This document shows positions 1 to 6,165 of a stretch of 10,557 nucleotides of DNA, piece by piece. Numbering within the stretch: position 1 is the first letter of the stretch; each line of letters opens with the position of its first letter. Where the stretch lies: positions 1 through 10,557 of the forward strand of contig SFNZ01000096.1 in assembly GCA_004552615.1 (NCBI GenBank), in the 5' to 3' direction. The notes below the pieces were generated by a model, which saw only the letters and a list, made by a program, of their open reading frames with translations, did not search any database and had not been told where the DNA came from. The DNA is from Bacteroidales bacterium. GTDB lineage: Bacteria > Bacteroidota > Bacteroidia > Bacteroidales > UBA932. Made by a program: the position numbers and the translations under genes.

Positions 1-3000
1 TGAAAAACGGCAATGTCTGCGTTGAGGCCAAGGGATTCGAGTTCGACGGATTCACTCCGCTTCCGGAGAATATGCTCTCCAAACTCGGAGGCAGGGCATC
101 TTATTCACTGATTTGTTCTTATTTGGATAGAGATGGACTAGAGAGGCGTTCTGAAGAATTGTATATATACGGGCATGGAAAGGATGCCAGGGAGGAGAAC
201 ACGTCATTCCAGACTGACATTTTCACGGACCAGGGGGCATATAATCCGGGGGATAGCGTGAAATTCAAGGCAGTGATGTATCATGCTGACAACAAGGGTT
301 TTGCAGAGACTTTGCCGGCAGGGGAGAAGGTGGTTGCAAGGCTGCAGGATGCCGAGGGTAATATGGTTGAGGAGATTCGCCTGGAAACCAACGAGTTCGG
401 CTCGGTGGCAGGATGCTTCAAGCTGCCAGTCGGGCGCAGGAACGGCTGGTTTACAATAACGGTTTCAGATGCGATGCGCCGTGTAAGGGTGGACGAGTTC
501 GTGCTTCCGTCATTTGATCTGAGTTTCGACATGAACGAATCTCTGAACCTTCCGGGAGACACTGTGTCTGTCACCGGCAAGGTGGAGAGTTTTTCAGGAC
601 ATTCCCTTGCAGGTGTTAAAGCTACATATTCCGTGGAGAGCTGGGGTCGGGTGATATCGCAGGGAGAAGTTACGATAGAGAGTGACGGGGCTTTCAAGGT
701 GGAATTCCCGGCAGAGGAAAGTTCGGGATGGCGTGCTTATTCGGTGAGTGTGAAGATTGCGGACAATACCGGGGAGACCCGGGAATATTCGAAGATGATA
801 TGGACTGCCGGCGGGCTTAATGTGCGGGCTGAACTTCTTGACGCTGCTCCAGGCAGGGGTGAATTGATTGATGAGCCCGAAACGGAATTACAAGGAAGGT
901 TTGTATATAACAGGGGAAGCAGGATGTATAATGTCAGTGGTGACAATGCCCGTATTTCCCTGAAAGTTGCGAACCCGGACGGCGGAACAGTTCCTGTAGA
1001 TGTACGATATGCCCTGGCGGATTGCTCCGGGAAGCGTCTGATGGAATCTTCAGCAGCCTCCGGATCGGTGGTGGATATTGACCTTTCTTCTTATGCTTCA
1101 GGAGTTTACAGGTTTATTGCAGAATGCTCCGCAGTGAATTCCGCGGGTGTTGCATTCTCTGATTCCACGAGGATTGACCTGATGTATCTCAAGGAGAGCG
1201 GGACCGTGTTGGATGCTCCTGTGAAGGATTTCCTCATGGTGCCGGAAACGGAGGTGACTGACAGCATCCGGATAGTTGCGGGCAATGCCGACGGGCATCC
1301 GGTATGGGCCGTGGTCGAGGTTTTCGGACCAACCGGTGAAATTCTGGACCGCAGGTTCCTGTTCCTGAAGGGAGAACGTGGGGCTGAAGGTTCTCTTGCC
1401 TGGTTAGCATTTCCGTATAAGTCTGATTATCCGGAGGCGGTGCGGCTGCAGGTGTTCTATTTCCGTGATGGAAAGGAGGTTACGTTCTCAGAAGAATACC
1501 GCAGGGCAGTGGCTGCCGTGGATTTCCCGTTGGAGTGGAACTCGTTCATTGACAGGTCTGTACCCGGGTCGGAATGCGAGGTTTCCCTGAAGACATCGCC
1601 GGATGCGGAGGTGCTGGCGGCCGTGTTTGACAAGAGTACGGAGACGGTGGCGCCAAATATCTGGACAAAATTCTCGAAGGGAGAATTGCATGTCCCTGAA
1701 ATATATGTCAATGCGGTTTGCGGCAGAGTCGGAGGTCATTCTTACATATTTGACTATATTGAAGATAATGCCGTAGTAGGGTACGGTACCACGCGGAGTT
1801 TCCGGGCGAAAGCCCTTGCTGCGGCTCCAACGGCAATGATGGATGTCGCTTCTGCTGAAGCTGTCGAGGAGGCTGCTGCCCCGGATATTGATTCCGCGGA
1901 CGGGCCGGATGTCAGGGAAGATTTCTCTACATCATTGGCTTTCATGCCTTTCCTTAGGCCGGACAATGAAGGAAACCTGAGTTTCAGTTTCCGTACTTCG
2001 GACAAGTTGTCCACATATTATGTATCCGTTTATGCGCACGCGAAAGATATGAGGAATGCGGTCATGCGCCGTGAGATGGTGGTGACCATTCCTGTGAAGC
2101 TTTCCGTATTGCCTCCTGAGGGTATTTATTCGGGCGATAAGCTCGATCTGGCGGTTTCCCTCTCCTCGGCTGCTGAAGTCCCGGTGGCGGGTAGCCTGAA
2201 ATTGTCAGTATATTATTCTGCTGATTATCAGGTCAATAAGCCAGTGCGCGAATATAAGCAGAGCGTGGAGGTGCCTGCCGGCGGATCAGTGGCTTCAATG
2301 TTCAATCTCGGTGAAATCGCCTGCCCGGGCTGTCCTGTGCCTGATACACTCGGCCTCAAGGTGGTGTTCACTGCGGTCACTGAAGGGGGCAAGTTCTCTG
2401 ACGGAGTTTTCGTTACTGTGCCTGTATATCCTGATGTGCAGACAGTTACGGAGTCCCATTCGGCGGTGTACCGCTCCGGGGATGACAAGGGTAAGATTCT
2501 GGAATCGTTGCGGTCCGCTTTCGTGAACGGGACTTCTGTGGGTTCGGAGTACAAGGAGATTTCCATCATGGAGATGCTGGAAGCTTCTCTCTCGTCCAAG
2601 GTGGATCCTGCGAATGACGATGTTCTTTCGCTTTCGGAGGCATTGTATGTGAGGAAAGTTGCGGCGAGCCTTGGAAAGGGAAATTATGGAAAAGCCGTTC
2701 TCACTGATGAAATGCTGATGGATAAGATATTGGCCTGCCGCAATGCAGACGCAGGATTTTCGTGGTTCGAGGGGATGCGCTCTTCTCCGGTAATCACGGC
2801 CGTGATTCTGGAGCGTTTCGGGAAAATGCGTTCTGCAGGTCTGGCTGATCTGGATCTGGCTTCTTCGGTCAAATATTTGGATTCTGTACAGTTCTCCGGC
2901 AGGTCTGCGATGCCATTCTGGTGCGGAGGAATTGATGACAGGCAATATATGTTTGTCAGGTCAATGTATCCGGAAGTGGCATTTGCGAAGCCTGCTTCAG

Positions 3001-4073
3001 GGAAGGATGACGGGAACCGTTTCCGTACTTTCTGCAAGGATGCCGGAGAATATCTTGTGCCGAAGAAGGAGCGCGGGATGAACGGGTACATCATGGGCAA
3101 GGTCCGCAGGGTGGCCACGTTGAGGAATCTTCTCGCTTCGGATGCGGGGATTGCCCTGGCAAAGGCATGGGGACTGTCGCTCAATGTGGAGAAGCGGGTT
3201 TCAGCTTCTTTGGATGCCGACATTCTTTCTCTTACGGAATATGCTGTGGATCATCGGGATGGAGGCGTTTATTATCCTAATCTCGTGATGCCTTTCCGCG
3301 GGCTTCTCGAAAGTGAGGCCTATGCTCATTCGATGTTGTGTGACCTGTTGTCAGGTTATGCGGCTGATTATCCGGAATCCGCTGATGCAGGGCGTATTGC
3401 CGACGGCATCCGTATATGGCTGATGCTGCAGAAGGAGACCCAGCATTGGGATGCGGATCCGGCTTTTGTGGATGCGGTGAATTCTGTGATGAACGGAAGT
3501 GAGGCTGTCAAGTCCACGTCGGTTTTAGTGATGACAAAGTCTTTCGAGAAACCGTTCGCGGAGGTAAGGGCAGCAGGCAACGGGTTCAGTGTCAGGAAGC
3601 GTTTCTTCCGGGAGGTGACGGTGCGCAAGGAGCATGCTGCCGTAGGTGAGACGCCTGAGGAAATTATTGAGCTACAGGAAATTGCTGACGGAGAGCTCCT
3701 GCATGTCGGGGAGAAGGTAACAATGAGGTGCGAGATTCACAATGACGAGAACCGGAGTTTCGTGAAGGTTACGGTGCCGAGGGAGGCTGCTTTCAGGCCT
3801 GTAAATGAGCTTTCAGGGCATTATGGCCTGGGTGTAAGGCCTGTGAGAGTGAACGGATGGTATTCTTTCATGCCTCAGGGTTACCGCAATGTGAAGGCGA
3901 TGGCGACTGAATATTATTTTGACTCGTATCCAGAGGAGGATACTGTCATCGAGGAGGAGCTTTTCGTGACCCGTCCGGGCCGCTTCGTGGCTCCTGCCGT
4001 GGAGGTGGAGTCTCTGTATGCTCCGCATTATCGTGCAAATTCCGCTTTCTACGGTACGGTGCTCAGTGAGTAG
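1..4073 (+). CDS. alpha-2-macroglobulin-like protein, 5'-truncated by window edge
   Basis: The reading frame is open from the window edge (first full codon at base 3) to TAG at 4071-4073, about 1356 codons. The first in-frame ATG, at 72, is internal and not the start. An MG2-like domain is visible near 215-285 (FTDQGAYNPGDSVKFKA), an MG3-type edge near 490-530 (VDEFVLPSFDL), a bait-like Ala/Glu/Asp-rich linker at about 1810-1915, and the conserved A2M core at about 1915-2055 (FMPFLRPDNEGNLSFSF, then LSTYYVSVYAHAKD). A helical thioester-domain-like region spans about 2540-3500, and a C-terminal MG10-type domain ends with a YFDSYPEED / VESLYAPHYRANS stretch. The CxEQ thioester motif is not seen, so covalent trapping of proteases is unlikely. 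Members of this family are envelope proteins that bind or entrap proteases; the signal peptide would lie upstream of the window. The family is confident; the partner and exact role are unknown. Confidence 0.9.
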   Translation, partial: KNGNVCVEAKGFEFDGFTPLPENMLSKLGGRASYSLICSYLDRDGLERRSEELYIYGHGKDAREENTSFQTDIFTDQGAYNPGDSVKFKAVMYHADNKGFAETLPAGEKVVARLQDAEGNMVEEIRLETNEFGSVAGCFKLPVGRRNGWFTITVSDAMRRVRVDEFVLPSFDLSFDMNESLNLPGDTVSVTGKVESFSGHSLAGVKATYSVESWGRVISQGEVTIESDGAFKVEFPAEESSGWRAYSVSVKIADNTGETREYSKMIWTAGGLNVRAELLDAAPGRGELIDEPETELQGRFVYNRGSRMYNVSGDNARISLKVANPDGGTVPVDVRYALADCSGKRLMESSAASGSVVDIDLSSYASGVYRFIAECSAVNSAGVAFSDSTRIDLMYLKESGTVLDAPVKDFLMVPETEVTDSIRIVAGNADGHPVWAVVEVFGPTGEILDRRFLFLKGERGAEGSLAWLAFPYKSDYPEAVRLQVFYFRDGKEVTFSEEYRRAVAAVDFPLEWNSFIDRSVPGSECEVSLKTSPDAEVLAAVFDKSTETVAPNIWTKFSKGELHVPEIYVNAVCGRVGGHSYIFDYIEDNAVVGYGTTRSFRAKALAAAPTAMMDVASAEAVEEAAAPDIDSADGPDVREDFSTSLAFMPFLRPDNEGNLSFSFRTSDKLSTYYVSVYAHAKDMRNAVMRREMVVTIPVKLSVLPPEGIYSGDKLDLAVSLSSAAEVPVAGSLKLSVYYSADYQVNKPVREYKQSVEVPAGGSVASMFNLGEIACPGCPVPDTLGLKVVFTAVTEGGKFSDGVFVTVPVYPDVQTVTESHSAVYRSGDDKGKILESLRSAFVNGTSVGSEYKEISIMEMLEASLSSKVDPANDDVLSLSEALYVRKVAASLGKGNYGKAVLTDEMLMDKILACRNADAGFSWFEGMRSSPVITAVILERFGKMRSAGLADLDLASSVKYLDSVQFSGRSAMPFWCGGIDDRQYMFVRSMYPEVAFAKPASGKDDGNRFRTFCKDAGEYLVPKKERGMNGYIMGKVRRVATLRNLLASDAGIALAKAWGLSLNVEKRVSASLDADILSLTEYAVDHRDGGVYYPNLVMPFRGLLESEAYAHSMLCDLLSGYAADYPESADAGRIADGIRIWLMLQKETQHWDADPAFVDAVNSVMNGSEAVKSTSVLVMTKSFEKPFAEVRAAGNGFSVRKRFFREVTVRKEHAAVGETPEEIIELQEIADGELLHVGEKVTMRCEIHNDENRSFVKVTVPREAAFRPVNELSGHYGLGVRPVRVNGWYSFMPQGYRNVKAMATEYYFDSYPEEDTVIEEELFVTRPGRFVAPAVEVESLYAPHYRANSAFYGTVLSE

Positions 4074-4122
4074 GATGTTTTCTGCCTGCGTTTGCCCTTT
4101 CTGTAGAAAAGTGCTGAAAAAA

Positions 4123-4153
4123 TTTGCAGATTGAGAAAAAGTCCGTATATTTG
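4123..4153 (+). promoter_or_regulatory. Bacteroidota-type promoter of the tRNA-Val gene
   Basis: A TTTG -33 element at 4123-4126 is followed after exactly 19 nt by TATATTTG at 4146-4153, an exact match to the TAnnTTTG -7 consensus of the Bacteroidota primary sigma factor. The predicted start is near 4160, leaving a leader of about 20 nt before the tRNA. The position between the A2M stop and the tRNA supports independent tRNA transcription. Confidence 0.85.
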
Positions 4154-4182
4154 CAATCCTGTTTGAAACAACAGGCTTGTTC

Positions 4183-4260
4183 GGGAGCATAGCTCAGTTG
4201 GTTCAGAGCGTCTGCCTTACAAGCAGAGGGTCGGGGGTTCGACTCCCTCTGCTCCCACCA
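4183..4260 (+). tRNA. tRNA-Val, anticodon TAC
   Basis: The full cloverleaf can be folded by eye. The acceptor arms GGGAGCA (4183-4189) and TGCTCCC (4250-4256) are perfectly complementary, followed by discriminator A at 4257 and an encoded CCA at 4258-4260. The D arm is GCTC/GAGC. The anticodon stem TCTGC/GCAGA encloses loop CTTACAA with anticodon TAC at 4218-4220, which reads GTA and other Val codons by wobble. The T arm has the TTCGACT loop. The gene stands alone between its own promoter and terminator. Confidence 0.98.
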
Positions 4261-4292
4261 AAACGACTCGGAATTCATTTCCGGGTCGTTTT
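4260..4292 (+). terminator. rho-independent terminator after tRNA-Val
   Basis: A 14-bp stem (4260-4273 with 4279-4292, one G-T wobble at 4268/4284) encloses a 5-nt loop. The 3' arm ends in four T and the 5' arm begins with four A, so it could also work on the minus strand. It begins on the last base of the CCA end. Confidence 0.85.
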
Positions 4293-4326
4293 GCATATAA
4301 ACACAAAGTCGAAAACTATGTAGGAA

Positions 4327-4686
4327 ATGAAAAAGTATCTTATCTTGTTCATTCCTCTCTTGCTAACTCTCTCCTGCACCAAGGAGAAGAATTATCCCGA
4401 TGATGAATGGTATGTTCATTTCGTTGCTATTCCGACAGAAAAGGCGAATGTGAATAAAGAGCACGACGCAATTGTTACTCTTCCTTGGGGGCACGATGAG
4501 AAATTCTTGTTTAGGGCGACATACGACCAGATTTATGGGCCATATCAGAAAGGGACAAGAATATGGTTCCTTGTAGATACTCCGCACCTCGACACTTATG
4601 ATGTCCAGCTATGGATAAGTCATGAGCGTAAGGATTTTCAACTTGCCTATGCAGGCAAAAACCAAATAGACCTGATACTGCCATAG
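4327..4686 (+). CDS. small lipoprotein of unknown function
   Basis: This is a 119-residue protein. It has a classical type II signal peptide: MKKY, a hydrophobic stretch at residues 5-15, and the lipobox LTLSC with Cys17. The mature part starts with charged and polar residues (TKEKNYPDDEW), which resembles the charged region behind the lipidated Cys of surface-exported Bacteroidota lipoproteins; surface display is an inference. The mature domain of about 100 residues is rich in aromatic residues and beta-type alternation (IYGPYQKGTRIWFLVDT) with no family I recognise. An earlier ATG at 4318 is followed at once by TAG, so 4327 is the start. No clear promoter lies in the 34 nt after the tRNA terminator, so it may depend on read-through or on an atypical promoter. 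The bases look more AT-rich than in neighbouring genes. The stop is TAG. Confidence 0.8.
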   Translation: MKKYLILFIPLLLTLSCTKEKNYPDDEWYVHFVAIPTEKANVNKEHDAIVTLPWGHDEKFLFRATYDQIYGPYQKGTRIWFLVDTPHLDTYDVQLWISHERKDFQLAYAGKNQIDLILP

Positions 4687-4707
4687 AAAGACGGCGATTA
4701 GGTCGGA

Positions 4708-4750
4708 GGACGAAGGCTGGGATCAACGGATAATTCCGGTTTATTTGCAT
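4708..4750 (+). repeat. 43-nt direct repeat, copy 1
   Basis: It aligns without gaps to 5222-5264 with 39 of 43 positions identical; the differences are at 4717, 4719, 4731 and 4745. It begins GGACGAAGG and contains GGATCAACGGA and AATTCCGGTTTAT. Similarity stops near 4750. GC-rich inverted repeats follow downstream, as they do after copy 2. Confidence 0.85.
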
Positions 4751-4786
4751 TTTTTGTGCTTTGAGGGGCGTTGTCGAGAGACGCTA

Positions 4787-4908
4787 TGGTTGCCGGGGGT
4801 CTCTGCCGGAGTTCCGCTTCGCTCCATCCACCCTTCGGAACTTCGTCCTTCGGGAGCCGCTCACAAGGCCGCGGCCGGCCATGCTCCGGCAGAGCCCTCC
4901 GGCAACCA
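4787..4908. repeat. long imperfect inverted repeat (25-nt arms)
   Basis: The arms 4787-4811 and 4884-4908 are complementary at 23 of 25 positions; one of the two exceptions is a G-T wobble on the plus strand. The 72-nt interior carries four closely spaced CTTCG-type motifs (about 4817-4853) and a GC-rich palindromic stretch near 4868-4880. An RNA from this region would form a long stable stem. There is no T run beside it, so it does not look like an ordinary terminator. Confidence 0.8.
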
Positions 4909-4932
4909 AACAACAATCTTTTATTGGAGGCA

Positions 4933-4979
4933 CAAAGCAAGCGGAGCAGCCCTTAGCCTGAGCTGCGCAGCTTGCTTTG
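4933..4979. repeat. hairpin, 10-bp stem extended by 5 bp
   Basis: CAAAGCAAGC at 4933-4942 pairs exactly with 4970-4979. After a 3x3 internal loop, GCAGC at 4946-4950 pairs with GCTGC at 4962-4966, leaving an 11-nt loop. No T run follows. Confidence 0.75.
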
Positions 4980-4980
4980 A

Positions 4981-5008
4981 GCAGCCAGCCGGCGTATTTG
5001 CTGGCTGC
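4981..5008. repeat. hairpin, 9-bp perfect stem
   Basis: GCAGCCAGC at 4981-4989 pairs exactly with GCTGGCTGC at 5000-5008 around a 10-nt loop. It follows the previous hairpin after one base, so the two could stack in a common RNA or DNA structure. Confidence 0.75.
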
Positions 5009-5048
5009 GTTGCCATCCGTCAGGCAAAGATCTTCACTTTCCTGCAAT

Positions 5049-5199
5049 TCATCGCGCGAGCAAATCGCCGTTTTACGCCACATAACTGCATTTTACTCGC
5101 TCGATGGCACCAATTTGTCGTCATCTGACAATTTTCAAAATACTTTAACATTGATTATCAATGAGTTATGATTTTACAGCTCGCGCGATGATTTGCTCG
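5049..5199. repeat. set of related inverted repeats around a 15-nt palindrome
   Basis: TCATCGCGCGAGC at 5049-5061 is repeated exactly in inverse orientation at 5179-5191. An imperfect inverse copy (10 of 11) lies at 5096-5106. The adjoining CGAGCAAATC at 5057-5066 recurs inverted at 5190-5199. Between them, CATTGATTATCAATG at 5149-5163 is a palindrome with 7-nt arms. The layout resembles a very short element with inverted ends, but no flanking target duplication is visible. Confidence 0.7.
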
Positions 5200-5221
5200 A
5201 AGTCGATTGTCATTGTCATTC

Positions 5222-5264
5222 GGACGAAGGTTTGGATCAACGGAAAATTCCGGTTTATATGCAT
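5222..5264 (+). repeat. 43-nt direct repeat, copy 2
   Basis: This is the second copy of the box at 4708-4750, 514 bp further on and in the same orientation, with four substitutions and no gaps. It lies 52 nt upstream of the terminator stem of the minus-strand regulator gene. Confidence 0.85.
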
Positions 5265-5315
5265 TTGTAGAACATCCGAGGCAACAGCAGAGCAGTATCG
5301 CTCTACGCGCCGCAT

Positions 5316-5372
5316 AAAAACTTCGTGCAAACCGCGGGCACAAGCTACATTTACCCGCTCGGTTTGCACGAA
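5316..5372 (-). terminator. rho-independent terminator of the small winged-helix gene
   Basis: Read on the minus strand, a 13-bp perfect stem (5360-5372 with 5322-5334) continues by four more pairs (5354-5357 with 5335-5338) past a 2-nt bulge. After the stem come one G and five T (5320-5316). The structure begins 30 nt after the stop codon of the minus-strand gene, the expected position for its terminator. Confidence 0.8.
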
Positions 5373-5402
5373 CCGTTTGTAAGAGTCTCCGCTGCCGGAC
5401 CG

Positions 5403-5582
5403 CTACTCAGCAGGCTGCCATTTGCAGCGTACAGGGGATACTATCGCGCCGTCCTTCTTCAGCTGGGCAAATGCCTTGTCCACTTCCTTGCGGTCAAGAC
5501 CTGACAGGGTGGCTACTTCACCGGCAGATACGGGCTTGCCCGCGCTGCGCATTGTCTCGAGAACTTTTGCTGTTGTTTCCAT
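5403..5582 (-). CDS. 59-residue winged-helix DNA-binding protein
   Basis: The minus-strand frame runs from ATG at 5582-5580 to TAG at 5405-5403 and encodes 59 residues beginning METTAKVLETMRSAGKP. Helix-turn-helix features are clear: a first helix (residues 4-13), KPVSAGEVATLSGLDRKEV (residues 16-34, helix-turn-recognition helix), a further helix DKAFAQLKKDGAI, and a short wing ending in SPVRCKWQPAE. The pattern of 'AGKPxxAGEVA..sGLDrkeVdKA...LKKdGkIvSP.rC.W' matches a small transcription-regulator-like family of Bacteroidota related to MarR/winged-helix folds; its targets are not known to me. It has its own promoter-like box and terminator and is divergent from the acetyltransferase gene. 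The domain call is firm; function as a regulator is an inference. Confidence 0.85.
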   Translation of the reverse strand: METTAKVLETMRSAGKPVSAGEVATLSGLDRKEVDKAFAQLKKDGAIVSPVRCKWQPAE

Positions 5583-5613
5583 ATCTTCAGAAATTAATTG
5601 GTTAAATAACTCT

Positions 5614-5621
5614 CAAATATA
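5614..5621 (-). promoter_or_regulatory. -7 box for the small winged-helix gene
   Basis: On the minus strand 5621-5614 reads TATATTTG, matching TAnnTTTG. It lies 31 nt before the start codon. No TTTG is found at the usual -33 distance, so the promoter may be weak or factor-dependent. Confidence 0.6.
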
Positions 5622-5633
5622 ATAAAACATCCT

Positions 5634-5641
5634 TAAATTTG
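5634..5641 (+). promoter_or_regulatory. -7 box for the acetyltransferase-sulfatase unit
   Basis: TAAATTTG at 5634-5641 matches TAnnTTTG and lies 29 nt before the ATG at 5671. The expected -33 position (about 5611-5614) has no TTTG and coincides with the -7 box of the divergent gene. Confidence 0.55.
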
Positions 5642-5670
5642 TATCGATTATAAATGCCGCCAATATCATT

Positions 5671-6162
5671 ATGGATATTATCAGGAAAGCAACTGTCAAT
5701 GACATACCGGCTATCCGTGAAATAGCCGAGGTCGCATTCCCTGCCACATACTCGGACATCATCACGGAGGAGCAGATCGCCTACATGATGGAGTGGATGT
5801 ATTCGGAGGATGTGCTTCGCAAGGAGATTGCCGGAGATGTCACATGGCTCCTGATGGAGTTGGACGGAGTGGCTTCGGGATATGTCTCGTTCGGGCCGGA
5901 AGGGACTGACGGACAATATCATCTGCACAAGATATATATCCTGCCGGCCTGTCAGGGAAAAGGCCATGGACGTGCCCTGTTTCTCGCGGCCGAGGAGGAG
6001 ATGCGACGCCGTGGTGCGGAAATCTTCGAACTGAATGTCAACCGCCACAACAAAGCCCTGGATTTCTATCTGAAAATGGGAATGAAGATAAACCGCAGCG
6101 GTGATTTCGACATCGGCGGCGGATTCTATATGAACGACTATATTTTGGGGAAATATCTTTAA
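5671..6162 (+). CDS. GNAT family N-acetyltransferase
   Basis: A 163-residue cytoplasmic enzyme that transfers an acetyl group from acetyl-CoA to an amine; the substrate is unknown. It opens with the typical IRKATVNDIPAIREIAEVAF (beta1-alpha1). Motif A is at residues 85-100 (LHKIYILPACQGKGHG), whose Q95-G-K-G-H-G100 loop binds the CoA pyrophosphate. Motif B is LNVNRHNKALDFYLKMGM (121-138), with the Asn and Tyr residues typical of the family. The C-terminal GGGFYMNDYILG is characteristic of a Bacteroidota GNAT group. Length is normal. The next ATG is 3 nt after the TAA, so it is probably co-transcribed with the sulfatase; no biochemical link between the two is evident. Confidence 0.92.
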   Translation: MDIIRKATVNDIPAIREIAEVAFPATYSDIITEEQIAYMMEWMYSEDVLRKEIAGDVTWLLMELDGVASGYVSFGPEGTDGQYHLHKIYILPACQGKGHGRALFLAAEEEMRRRGAEIFELNVNRHNKALDFYLKMGMKINRSGDFDIGGGFYMNDYILGKYL

Positions 6163-6165
6163 GTA

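Larger units (their letters stand above)
4687..5402. other. repeat-rich intergenic region without a convincing gene
   Basis: About 716 bp separate the lipoprotein from the small winged-helix gene. Several frames of 60-130 codons are open on both strands, but they lack plausible starts, have odd composition and overlap inverted repeats, so none is called. What is present is a 43-nt box in two direct copies (4708 and 5222), a long inverted repeat (4787-4908), two hairpins (4933-5008), a group of related inverted repeats (5049-5199) and a terminator serving the minus-strand gene (5316-5372). The GC-rich, structured character differs from the AT-rich spacers elsewhere in the window. Confidence 0.7.

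Noticed and set aside
2295..2945. Long minus-strand frames inside the A2M-like gene
   Set aside because: The plus-strand frame is continuous and has family motifs on both sides; the opposite frames have no recognisable features.
4740..4747. TTTATTTG within repeat copy 1 as a possible -7 box for the structured region
   Set aside because: The second base of TAnnTTTG is wrong and no TTTG lies 19-21 nt upstream.
4745..5128. A 127-codon plus-strand frame and overlapping minus-strand frames (e.g. 4784-5083, 4698-4940) in the spacer
   Set aside because: Composition is atypical, the frames run across hairpin arms, no signal or domain is visible and several frames are open at the same place, as expected for GC-rich repeats. 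Conservation at the nucleotide level could still exist.
4708..5372. CRISPR array
   Set aside because: There are only two repeat copies, 514 bp apart, without regular spacers or cas genes.
4183..5402. tRNA-Val as the attachment site of an integrated element
   Set aside because: No direct repeat of the tRNA 3' end was found downstream in the window and there is no integrase gene.
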